From the NCBI GenBank assembly GCA_958295665.1, contig OY282560.1, forward strand, positions 102,959,930 to 103,023,929: a stretch of 64,000 nt of DNA. Reading direction: 5' to 3'. Origin of the DNA: Tipula vernalis (lineage: Eukaryota; Arthropoda; Insecta; Diptera; Tipulidae). A model generated the notes under the pieces. It made no database searches. It saw only the letters and a program-made list of their open reading frames with translations, and had not been told where the DNA came from. Numbering within the stretch: the first letter of the stretch is position 1; every line of letters starts with the position of its first letter. The position numbers and the translations under genes are program-made. This document shows, one piece after another, positions 29,301-39,532 of the stretch.

Positions 29301-32300
29301 TTTCTTGATATGGAAAATTTACATATGAATGTATTTGGTTTTAATTGTTGGTTTTTGTTAAAATCGATTATATTGTGAATGATAAAAGTAACCTAAAGTA
29401 TTGAATATACAAATTTCATAAAATTTCTAAAATTTTGTTGTTTTATAATGCGATGTTTCAAAACGCGATATTTCAAAACGCAATATGTTAAAAAATGCAA
29501 TATTTTAAAATTATTAATCTTCCTTCATTTCACATTTAAAATTTTCCTTCATCTTTATGTTGAAATTGTACGGAGGAAGTAGGATATGCGTTTTGAAATA
29601 TCTCGTTCTGAACTATCACGTTTTATACTATATCGCGTTTGTACCATATCGTGTTTTGTACCGTATCGCGTTTCAAATGGGACTTAATGCCAAAACCCAT
29701 TCCGTTACGTCCAGATTCCACCGAATGAAAATAGGAAGAAAAAAAATCGTTTTAGTTTGATTAGTACGACATTTTGTGTTCCATTTTTTTATAATTTTGA
29801 TTATTGGAATGTGCTACATACAACACCAGGTTAATAATTATAAATATTTCAGTTTTTAATTCATAATTTAAATTATTTAAATAAATAAAATCGCATTTTG
29901 TCATCAGGGGCTCTATTCTCGAATTCCACAACCATTTTCCATATGTGTAACTGACGTTTTCGTGGGAATTTTTTTCACCTGCTTCTACCCATTCGGAAAT
30001 ATTCCCGTAGTACCGAAAAAATTCCGTAGCGAATTCAAGAATTCAGGAATTTAAATTTCCGAACGTTTTTATGAATTTTGACAGATGTCCACATGTGGAA
30101 AATGGATGTGGAATTCGAGAATAGGGCGCCTTGCGTAATTTTTTAAAGAAAGAGAAAGCGATAGACATTTAAATCGCTTCCATCATACCTTTTCTAGTTA
30201 AAGTATCTTGGTACAAAGCACTAACATTTTTTACCCGTCATACTTAAATTGTTTTGTTTAGTTGTCATAAAAAACTACAACAAAAATAAAAGAAAAATCG
30301 ATTGCACGATAAATTCATATTTTCCAATTTTCTTTTCAGCCATTTAGAACCAACAAAAAAATCTACGTAATTTTCCTAAATTCATAATGTGAAAACACAC
30401 AAAAAATTATAAAAAGAAAAATCATAACTTACATAATTCATCGTTATTAAGATCGAATTCTTCGCCAGATTTTATGTTATTCATTTTTTCTGTATATTTA
30501 CAGTACTTTAATATTGTACTGCTAACAAATAATTTAAATAAATATAACTTTTCGAAAGGGAAAACTAGAAATTTTCCGACGTAAAATTTGAAATGAGCGA
30601 TATAAAAGTTTTTGTATTTATTATATTAAAAAATAATATCAAAAAAAAAAAAAATAAAGCTAAAGGGATGCTGCCAACTGTAGGAAAAATATGCACACTA
30701 ACTACTGAGAGTTGTTGTAATTTAAATTATGTAGAAAATAAGGCAGTTTAGAATAAACAAATATGTCTATAATTTGTAACATTACATTATACGTAATAAA
30801 AAAGATCAAAATGTTATTATTGATATGAAATGTTATTTTTAATTAATTTAATAATGTGGTTTTGTTTATTTATTTTTTTCAGATTGTACAATGTTCTATA
30901 AAAATAGAATTAGTACAAGATAGTTGGACAGAGTTAAGGGGTGAAATTGCTGGGCCTCCAGAGACACCGTATGAAGGGGGTAAATTTCAGCTGGAAATTA
31001 AAGTACCAGAAACGTATCCGTTTAATCCGCCTAAAGTGAGCTGAAAATTACATACACATAGATTTCAAATTTGTATCATTATTTGATTGTGTTGTTTTTA
31101 GGTAAGGTTCATTACAAAAATATGGCATCCGAATATATCGTCTGTGACGGGAGCAATTTGTTTAGATATTTTAAAGGATAATTGGTAAGTAATCGAATTA
31201 AACATTTATTAAATGGTTTAGGTGGCTCATTCATATTGAAAAATTTGTATTCGACGAAAGGGTTGGACGAAACATTTAAGCGATTTTAATTAGTTTTTCT
31301 AAAGAGGAGGCTTAAAATAGTGGAGTAGACATAGAACCATACCGATGGCCTTTTACCGATTTCTACCAACTTTCGATTTTGCCGAAATTGTCTCAATTTT
31401 CTTATTATAAATATAGCATCACGTATTTTGTTTGATATTCGTGATTTCTGGAGACCAAAAAATATTAACCCCATTTCGTAGGACAAAAGAGATATAAAAC
31501 AACTGATTTTGAATTTTTGGAAATACTCGTTCCCTTCGTAGAGAATGAATTGCGAATATCAATAGATTTTTCTGAAGTTATCATTGAGTAGCCAAATACT
31601 TATTACGTAAAATATTTGTTTCACTCAAACGAAAAAATATCTAAATCATAAATGTAGACTAAAATTTCTAGTATCTACATGTAAATAGAGAGTTTGTGGA
31701 TAGACAAGGCCAATGTACACAACCTCTGTAGAAAAATTCATTCCAATCGCTATCGGTTTAAACGAAATGCACATTATTCCGTCGACCAATCCTTTATTAT
31801 AGATAGAAATTTATTTATGATATGATTAGATAAGGTTTTTTGGACCAATGAATAGTAGAGGATGGCCCAAAAAAAGAGTTTCTTCAATCTGTATATTAAA
31901 AGAGAATTTTGTCCATTACTATCACAGAGCATTTGAGCAAAATTTGATTAAAATCGGATCATATTTACCTAGATGTCTCGCACACTACACGTTTTAAGTG
32001 CTATTTGTAGGGTTGTCGAAAACGAAATGGAGTAAAATAAAACTAAACAATTTAATTTACTGAAAAATATTAGACAAATTAAATTAAAAACATAAAAATC
32101 AAACCGTTTTACAAATTCGTCTACATACATTATATTACATACATATTTATGAAAATATTAATTTCAAATTAAATAACTTAATTAGTCTATCTTACATTTC
32201 AATCAAAAAATGTTTTAAATGCTAGGTAAAATTACAGTTAATTTAGTTTTTAACAAAATCATTTGTGCACTCTAATTTGTTCTCACAATTATTTCTGCAA

Positions 32301-33578
32301 TATGGAAAAATTAAAAACAGAACGGTAAATCAATTAAATTTAAAATTATTTTTGGTTAATTAAATAGTGATTTAGTCACTCATGGTAAATAATTTGATTC
32401 CGTTTGTTAATATGCTTTATTAATTGGAACTGTTCAAGGCCATTGTTCAATTTAGGTTTATTGAATGAGGTAATAGTCATAGTTGACGATAAATTAGCTA
32501 GTCCTTAATTTGCTCTTCAGCGCAATAATGCTCCCTTAGATAAGAAGACATTGGGTGTTCTCGGCCAGAGGAGGGATTCGATTTAAACTTGTGAAGGTTT
32601 AAATTAAAGTGGAAACTATTCACGATCTAGCAAGACCAAAAATTTGTAGGGTAGTGGTAAGAAAACCGAGAGGGATAACTTTCTAGGTGATTTTATCAAC
32701 AAATTTTCGAACGCAACAAAAACTGACCAAGTGCATACAAAACATAAGTGACTCGCTAATTAATTAACCAAAAATAATTTTAAATTTAATTGATTTACTG
32801 TTTTGTTTTTAATTTTTCCATATTGCACAAATAATTATGAGAACAAATTTGAGGGCACAAATAATTTTGTTAAAAACTATTTTAGGTAACTATAATTTTA
32901 CCAAGGTGTAAAGCAGTATAATTAAGTTATTTAATTTGAAAATGATATTTTCATAAAGATTATTAATTATTTAATTTTAAAAGTTGTTTGTGTTACATTG
33001 CATTAAAAATTTATCACGTACAAATAATTTTGTTAAGGACTATATTCGTAAACCGTACCTTGGAAGGGGCAACTAAAATATTTCTTTCGATTTAAGCGAC
33101 ATCTACTGATCCGATTTTCACCAAATTTTGCACAGATTTTCTGACAAAAATTTCGACGTTTTGAACCGACGAAAAGCCGGTGAAGATAGTTGGAAAACCA
33201 CCCATTTGATTCATTTCATTATAATTGAATTAAAGTAAAACCGTTTTATTAGAATTATTTTTTTAATTACTAAACAGGGCTGCAGCAATGACTCTCCGAA
33301 CCGTATTACTATCACTCCAAGCGTTACTTTCAGCCGCCGAACCAGATGATCCACAAGATGCCGTTGTTGCTACTCAATATAAAGAGAATCATGAAATGTT
33401 TGTTTTAACAGCAAAACATTGGACCAATGTGTATGCGGGCGGGCCACACACTTATTTACAATGTGATACAACAATACAACGTCTTAAGGATATGGGCATC
33501 GAAGAACATATGGCACGGGCCGCTCTCTCTAGATATAATTGGGAATTAGAAAGAGCAACCGAACATTTATTTAGTTAG
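26397..33578 (+). CDS. UBE2K: UBE2K, E2-25K ubiquitin-conjugating enzyme
   Basis: Four exons encode 201 residues: 26397-26465, 30883-31035, 31102-31184 and 33278-33578. The donors are GTAATT, GTGAGC and GTAAGT, every acceptor ends in AG, and phases agree. This E2 takes ubiquitin from E1 and builds Lys48-linked chains in the cytosol. The UBC fold runs from VSRIKREFKEV to about residue 150: the PETYPFNPPK loop, then IWHPNISSVTGAICLDILKD with HPN and the catalytic Cys at about residue 92, then AAAMTLRTVLLSLQALL. A C-terminal UBA domain (about 160-200) contains LKDMGIEEHMARAALSRYNW. The length matches the family (200). The chosen start gives MCTANMAVSRIKREF; the family's conserved part begins near MAVSRIK. 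Intron 1 (4.4 kb) and intron 3 (2.1 kb) hold transposon debris. Confidence 0.95.
27209..27368. mobile_element. 160 bp MITE flanked by TA, Tc1/mariner type
   Basis: The left end CCCTCTAGACACACTGCGAT and the right end, read inverted as CCCTAGACAGACTGTGGC, form imperfect repeats of about 40 bp, each reaching a CCGATTTAG segment. A TA dinucleotide touches both outer ends (27207-27208 and 27369-27370), the usual target duplication of Tc1/mariner elements. It lies in UBE2K intron 1 and is noncoding. Confidence 0.75.
27667..28130 (-). pseudogene. Mariner/Tc1-superfamily transposase remnant
   Basis: The frame 27910-28128 has ETIELLKEKFKGRVISRNGD and then WPPRSCDLTVLNYFLWG. This is the conserved C-terminal segment before the last catalytic Asp/Glu of mariner-like transposases, where WPPRSCDLTPLDYFLWG is typical; D is replaced by N in the LDYF-type motif. 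Downstream on the minus strand another frame gives RVNICGSARGGHLANIVF (about 27780-27840), resembling the RGGHL C-terminus. Most of the protein is missing. The left margin, AGGGTCTTTCAAATTGCGG at 27669, may be the inverted repeat end. Confidence 0.7.
28748..28830. repeat. Tigger/pogo-like terminal sequence
   Basis: CAGTAGATTCCGGTTAATTA followed by GGGCAGCC and ACTAAACGGAATCC resembles the terminal repeat style of pogo/Tigger elements, which begin CAGT and mimic a sequence-complement pattern. The matching opposite end was not found, so this may be one end of a truncated copy. It lies in UBE2K intron 1. Confidence 0.35.
29440..29665. repeat. Foldback-like repeat with short tandem units in inverted arms
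   Basis: The left arm (about 29448-29515) carries repeats of TTTCAAAACGCGATA and variants. The right arm (about 29583-29672) carries the complementary units, such as ATATCGCGTTTGTACCAT and TATCGCGTTTCAAA. The spacer is noncoding. Inverted arms made of short tandem repeats recall Foldback elements. It is in UBE2K intron 1. Confidence 0.6.
29907..30130. mobile_element. MITE, copy 1 of the CTATTCTCGAATTCCAC family
   Basis: The left end GGGGCTCTATTCTCGAATTC and the right end GTGGAATTCGAGAATAGG are inverted repeats. Just inside the right end is TTGACAGATGTCCACATGTG. A second copy with the same ends and internal order lies at 36252-36508. Noncoding, in UBE2K intron 1. Confidence 0.8.
32146..32962. 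mobile_element. 0.8 kb element with about 210 bp inverted arms
   Basis: The left arm 32146-32361 and right arm 32758-32960 are diverged reverse complements over about 200 bases. Landmarks are TTTCAAATTAAATAACTTAA, CAATATGGAAAAATTAAAAA and TTTAAAATTATTTTTGGTTA. The 396 bp spacer has no recognised coding content and is less AT-rich. It resembles a long-armed MITE or foldback element. It sits in UBE2K intron 3, so the pre-mRNA could form a long hairpin there. Confidence 0.8.
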
Positions 33579-34973
33579 TTTTATTATTTACAATTTATAC
33601 TATTATTATTATTATTATTAATTATTTGTTTGTTTCATAAATTAATTAATTTAACAAAAAAACTGAAGATAAAAAATTTATAACCAATTTGTAAATGATT
33701 TGAAATTATATAAAAAGAAAAACAGATTTACATCTTTTTATTCATTTCGTTTCGTTTAATTATTGTTTGTCTATTTTAGATTATTACTTTGTGCATTTGG
33801 TTCTTCAAAATTATTTTATCATCATTCCTTATTAATTAATTATTATGAATTATTATAATTATTTTTTTCGCTTGGTTATTTGTTCATTTCACCTTTTTAC
33901 TTAATCATATTTTATTATTTAAAAAAAAGAAAATATTCAAAGAGACCAAACTCGAACGGAATTTATTTTCTAATCAATCGGATCACATCATCACATCTTG
34001 TAATGTTTTGGCCACTGGCATTTATGGATTTAATGGATCTAAATCGCGTAATTAAAATAAATTTAATTTTTTAAATTTTGTTTCTTATATTTTTCGATTT
34101 TCTTTTTAAAACATTATAATAATAAAATAATAATAATAATTTCTTTTTGGCGATTTTGATTACTAAACGAAAATTACGCAATAAGACGTTAAATATATTC
34201 AAATAAATTTGTCAGTTTTTCGAGGTAAACAAACAAATCTCGGTCCTTTGTAGAAAATTTAACACTACCTATTTATTTATTTTGGTACATTGGCTATTCT
34301 TACAAAATTTGTAGGTCAACAATCTAAATGCGTTCATGCAAGGTCGGTAGATTAATTTGGCTTTTTTCTCCCAAAAATTTATAGTAGTTACATTTTGAAC
34401 ACTTATAAATGCATTTGTTGAAAGATTTAATTTTATTTTTTTAAATATTTTAAGATTAATAAAAGTTATTAAATTTTTGTATACAAAATAAATAAAAAAT
34501 TAAAAAAAAAACAATTACCTATATTATTTCTACTTTTTATTAAAATAAAAGACATTTTTTGTAATTTAAAAGGAATTTAAGAGAAACTTAAAGGTAAATA
34601 GTAAAAAAAAAAAATTAATAAAATATTCATTCTTGATAATAAAATGTTAAAAGAATTCGAGTTTAATTGGTTTTATTTTTACTCCAAGGTTGAACATTTT
34701 TATTTAAATTAATACTCCAATTGCCAAAGTCGTATCACTTCAGACTCGTTTCAAGTGACTTGAGGCGTAAGAAACGACTTCAACAATAGGAATATTGATG
34801 TGACGTGACTTTAGTCATCTAAAGTGACGTGAGACGTGATTACCGAAGGGTAATTGGGGTGTAAGTGAAAGTAAAGGGATTGTTGATGCTTCTAAATTTC
34901 TTGAAATCGATGATAAATCTCGGCGACCTTCAAAATTCTAGTTTCAATTATTTTATCTGAAGAAGCGGGATTG
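33579..34973. other. UBE2K 3' UTR and intergenic AT-rich sequence
   Basis: The 3' UTR of UBE2K must begin at 33579, but no single polyadenylation signal stands out among many AATAAA-like matches. The rest is AT-rich with TTA/TAA simple repeats (33600-33620, 34120-34140). No gene is recognised. Confidence 0.4.
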
Positions 34974-36720
34974 TTATGGACAGGCAAAATAGTGAGATGC
35001 CTTAGAGAGGTAACTAACGGTGTGCATACAAACTATGGTATAACTGATAAGGAAAATATTGCAAAAATGTAGTCCAACCCAAGGTCGAAAGAGCCACAGT
35101 AAAACAGAATATGGATCAAAAATGATTGTGGTACTGGCTAATAATTCTCGAAGCTCTTCATCGTTTATTTGTATATCTGTTATTGCCGCATAATCAATAC
35201 TTTCAGCGATAGAAATTTCATTAATCAAATGCGTAAGAGAGTGTCTGCAACGGTATTGTACTTGCCTAAGATATGTTGTATTTCGGTAGTGAATTGGCCG
35301 ATTAAATTTAGATGTTTGAATTGACGTGAAGATGCTTTTTCCGGATTCTGTTTAAAAGCGAAAATCAGAGGTTTATGATCGGTGAACTCGCGACCTTCTG
35401 ATAGATATTTGAAGTGGTTAATGCCAGAATAGGCTGCTAGCAACTCTCTATCATAAGAGCACTATATCTTCGCTGCGTTTCATTGAGGCGTACTGAAAAG
35501 AAACTGAGTGTTTGCCATATATTTTAAACAAACTGCTGAACCATCGCCCCGATTGCCATTTAAATGTGTCGACCATAATGGCAATGGCTAATTTAGCTTA
35601 ACTTTTCCTTGCAGATATCGAAGCCTTGTATAGATGCTGGCGACCATTGGATAGATAGGAGTTTTACTGTTTTTTTGTAAACTTTCAAAAAATTGTTTAG
35701 TAAAATTTGGGCAGATGCTGCATTTGGAACGAAATGTCAATAAAAGTTAATCATACCATAAAATCGTTTGAGATCATTAACAGTATCTGAACGTTTGTAA
35801 TTTTTAATAACTTCGATTCTATTTTGAGAGGGCGAAATGCCTTGTTCAGTGACCGTAGGTCCTAGAAATGTAATTTTGTGTGAAGCGAAAGAGAGTTGAA
35901 ATGGCAGTTTTTGGGATATCGGATAGTTCAATCGGAATTTGGTGATACGCGTGAACAAGGTCTATCGTGAACATATGGTGCATCCTTCAAATTGGTCCGA
36001 AAAGTCTTGAAGGTGCGGTATCGGATACCTGTCTGGAACTGTAATCCTAAACGTCTCCATTCCCCGTTCTTCTTCTTTACAAGGTCTAACAGACTGGACC
36101 ATGAACTTGAACTCGGCCTGCATATCCCTTGTTTCATCATCCGGCGCTAACCTTCGCGTTTTGCAACTGGTCCGATCGTTTCCAAACAATGCGTGATATT
36201 GTGTTTGATAATTTTGACACTGTTTAAATTTAGCAAAAAATTTACATCCCTGGGGGCCTATTCTCGAATTCCACATTCATTTTCCACATGTGGACATCTG
36301 TCAAAATTCATAAAAATTGAATTTTTTCGGTACTAAGGGAATATTTCCGAATTGGTATAAGCAGGTGGAAAAAATTCCCCATGTAGGAAAATGTCCATGC
36401 CGCATGTGTTTTATATACGAATTACAATTTTTGAACGTATTTGTGTGAATTTTGACAGATGTCCACATGTGGAAAATCAATTGATGTGGAATTCGAGAAT
36501 AGACCCCCTGGACACATTTTTGAGCTTTCTCCCTGAATCGAAAGTGGTAGTAGCAAGTTTCATATTTGGGATTTACCCGAGATCGTAAATTTGATCTTGT
36601 TCGATTCGCTGAATTTGAATTTGCACTGTTATGATTTGACCGTCCTCGAGATTGATTTTTTATTATCGCCGAAATTTCACTCATCATTTCCCTTCTAAAA
36701 TTTTCCGAAATCGTATCCAA
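34974..36720 (-). mobile_element. Decayed Ty3/gypsy retrotransposon: gag end, RT and RNase H
   Basis: Read on the minus strand, the gag end is at about 36530-36720, with CYYHFRFREKAQKCVQ, typical of insect gypsy gag. It continues after a MITE insertion into GCKFFAKFKQ (36225-36255). Reverse transcriptase pieces follow: ITVPDRYPIPHLQDFSDQFE (about 35990-36050) and HKITFLGPTVTEQGISPSQN (35737-35958). RNase H follows at 35225-35443 (LSEGREFTDHKPLIFAFKQN, then HILGKYNTVADTLLR). An integrase-side linker, IDYAAITDIQINDEELRELL, lies at 34974-35228. The catalytic YxDD region and integrase are missing and frames are broken, so the copy is dead. Confidence 0.8.
36252..36508. mobile_element. MITE, copy 2, inserted in gypsy gag
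   Basis: The left end GGGGGCCTATTCTCGAATTC and right end GAATTCGAGAATAGACCCCC are inverted. Internal ACATGTGGACATCTGTCAAA is also repeated in inverse near the right end. The insertion splits a gypsy gag frame exactly: KCVQ lies to the right of it on the minus strand and GCKFF to the left. CCCTGG borders both sides, so the target duplication is up to 6 bp, with ambiguity because the ends are G/C runs. Same family as 29907-30130. Confidence 0.85.
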
Positions 36721-36776
36721 ATTCTGGTTCTTGATCCGCTAGTTCCCAAGCAATCAGCAAATTCAATGCAATTCTT

Positions 36777-38040
36777 AGGGGTTGGCAAGATCAGAGTTAA
36801 CGGTGGCAGACTCGGCAAAACAAACAGAAAGAAGCAACATCATTTTTCTCCCAAAACATCCGAAGTGTATGTTGCAGAATTACGTCGAATGGTTGCGGAT
36901 TGTAACATTGGTACCTCATCGGATATAGTGTTAGGTAATCGACTTGTTTATGGCCTTCGAGATGAAGGACCGCAACGAAACATCCCTGCCGAGATAGGGC
37001 TAAACCTGTACAAGGTTATCAGCAGCAATAAAGAATCTTCATGATATTCGTCATCCCGAAAAATTTCAGCAACTTTCGAGACCGCCATTCCAACAAAAGA
37101 AACAGAATCGAACACAATCTACAATTCGACCTTGTAATGGATGTGTTGCATAACAGGCTCGTTCGTCATGCCCGCATGTAGATACCGAATGAAATTCTTG
37201 ATCTTCTGCTAAAACAGCACCGATCAACAAAAGGAGGAAGTACAATCGCAACCAATCAAAAGCGAGAGTTAACCAAATATTGCCGTTGGTTGATCGGAAA
37301 ACTATACGATCATATATCGTTCAACACCTTAAAATCGATTTTACTGTCCTCTCATTCTGAGATTTCAAAATGTCGCAGTTGAATTTAATAGATTTTCAAC
37401 GCAATCCCATTCCATTTGTGGGGATTATCGATGTAGACGTTTTGCGTTGTAACTGGTTTTCACCGTTAGGGATCAGTTTACTAGGTGTGAAACGTGTCGT
37501 TTCCAATCGATAGAAGACGTTATAAAAAAGTTCCAGCATCTATTCAGTAATAAGCTGGACAGTTATACTGGTCCACTAGTCAGCCAATTCATGACGAATT
37601 CCAATCGCCTTCAGGAGCAAAGTCGAAGCTGAATTAAGTCGACAGGACCACACCCATCGCGCTAGTACCGAAGAGCGATGGCACCATACGAATTGGTGGA
37701 GACTATATATCAACGCTGAAAAAGGCGTTGAAACCATACTGTTTCCAGGTACCACCGAGGAACAATTTTTGCTAAATTGGATTTAGCACAGCCGTATCAA
37801 AAATTATCAGTTTATTCAGAGGTATTGAAGGCATTCTTCCATACTTTGATGGTATCGTCGTCACCGCGCCACTTATTCAGAATTTACAAGAATGGCCTTC
37901 GTCTTAAGCTAACACAATGTAAATTTGGCGTACCAACGAACAATTTTCTCGGTTACAATCCACAGAAAAGGTCCACGCCATTTTCTCGGTTACAATCCAC
38001 AGAAAAGGTCCATCACAAACGCATCACTACCGAATGATAA
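36777..38040 (+). mobile_element. Decayed Ty3/gypsy-like fragment: gag and start of RT
   Basis: The plus frame to 37042 contains TSEVYVAELRRMVADCNIGT and then DIVLGNRLVYGLRDEGPQRN, the capsid-to-nucleocapsid pattern of gypsy-type gag. Broken frames then lead to RT pieces: KLDLAQPYQKLSV near 37775-37815 and LRLKLTQCKFGVPTNNFLGY near 37900-37960. The fingers/palm between them is deleted. It lies head to head with the minus-strand gypsy relic on its left. A short duplication (TTTTCTCGGTTACAATCCAC) occurs at about 37944 and 37980. Confidence 0.65.
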
Positions 38041-38239
38041 CAAATAACTATGCACCGACCGCAATTGTCACCGAGCACCGACCGAATTATTTTAATCCAG
38101 ATTAACCAATCTCCAAAAATCATCTGAACTACAATGCTACGCCGTATAACATTTCTGAGTACGTATGACTACAATATCGTTTATCACTCAGCACCTGAAC
38201 TAACTTCCGACGAAAATGAAGATGTCCTTATGATCGAAA

Positions 38240-38760
38240 CTATAGCGAAGCCGTGTTGATGTTATAAGAGATGCACCTGAGGTCAATAGACAAAGAAAAT
38301 AGACTTATGTCAATAACAAAAGTTGGCTCACGGCCTTTATTGAGTATTTCTAGCTCAGATGAGTTTATATAATTTAACAGAGTAAAACCCCAGTTATTAA
38401 TATTAATAATGGCGCTACCCCAAGGAATATGATGCACGTTTGCAACACAACCAATTAAAATGGGAATGTTTTTATCCTTAGTCCAAATTGCAATCGTGAA
38501 TAAGAGATGCACTGGTATTACCAGAAAAATAAATACAAGCTCTAGTTTTATAGAAAGAATTCTTAGACAAAAATTCTGCCATTAGGAATGTTTAGTCTAC
38601 AAACAGATCCATCGAGAAATAAGGTTCCTAAATAAAACATAAATCTGTATGCAATCCAGCAAGCAACTTCCTTAATTCAAACGAAGCTGACTTGCTGTGT
38701 TGCAAGTTAATCTGTTTAACTTCCAGCACGGAAGTCATATTAACATACCAGCAACCGAAA
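38240..38760 (-). mobile_element. Decayed non-LTR endonuclease domain
   Basis: On the minus strand, broken frames give an AP-endonuclease-like domain in order. First is EVKQINLQHSKSASFELRKL, then DLCFI (38628-38730). Next are CRLNIPNGRIFV (about 38575-38610) and the segment PILIGCVANVHHIPWGSAII. Last is LNYINSSELEILNKGREPTF (38240-38512). ANVHHIPWGS corresponds to the DANAHHxxWGS motif of Jockey/R1-type endonucleases; the Asp is replaced here by Val. RT is absent. Confidence 0.7.
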
Positions 38761-38969
38761 CAAAAAACGAAGAGCTTATATGGTCCAGAGATAACCTTAT
38801 TGCTCCATAAAAAAGAGCTGTTATACAAAACTACACGCATTTTCAGTAGTCGAGCCTCACAAGAAACTGAGCTTGGTAACATAATGTTACAGAAAAACAA
38901 GAACAGGATAGCAGAGAAACCTGGCCTGACCAAATCAAGCACAAACTCTAAATTATTACTTAACACAGA

Positions 38970-39532
38970 AAATACATTTCACAGCCTTTCAGAAAATTGA
39001 TTCATTCAATTACAAATTTCTGCATCCATGATGTTGTTTATCCGATTTGGATCATTCAATGTTTCAATGTGGCTCAATTTTACTTATTCCCATGTTTGCC
39101 TTAACGCAGTTTGTTAATTTGCACAATTTAATGCTCAATTTGTCCCGTGTGCAATGTCTAGTTTAATCAAAGTCAAATGTGTGGAAGCCCAAGGATAAAT
39201 TAAGTCCAATTTGATAAATGCTGAGAGATGTTCAACATTTGCCGTTCAATATATTATTCAATCAATGAATATGATTGATTCTAGCACCGTAACTACAGCA
39301 AAAATTTTGAATAATAAAATTTAATGAATGAAGGAATTAGAAAAACGTGCGTATTTTCCATGGCAACCACAATAAATAAAGTTGATTGCATAAAAATTTC
39401 CGTTTTCCTTCATTAGTCTGTGATTTTTTGGCGTAGCCTTACGTAGAGTGAATAAAAAATTAACAAATTTAGGTTTTTGTAGATAACAAAGTTTTGGTCC
39501 TGTAGTGTGAAATTAAAAATAACAAATATAAT
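38970..39532. other. Upstream region of the BTB gene
   Basis: No coding or repeat feature was recognised. The promoter and 5' UTR of the gene starting at 39533 should lie here. No TATA box was convincing. Confidence 0.4.

Noticed and set aside
38692..39000. 102-codon plus-strand frame upstream of the BTB gene
   Set aside because: Its first part is antisense to a non-LTR endonuclease relic, and the rest shows no similarity.
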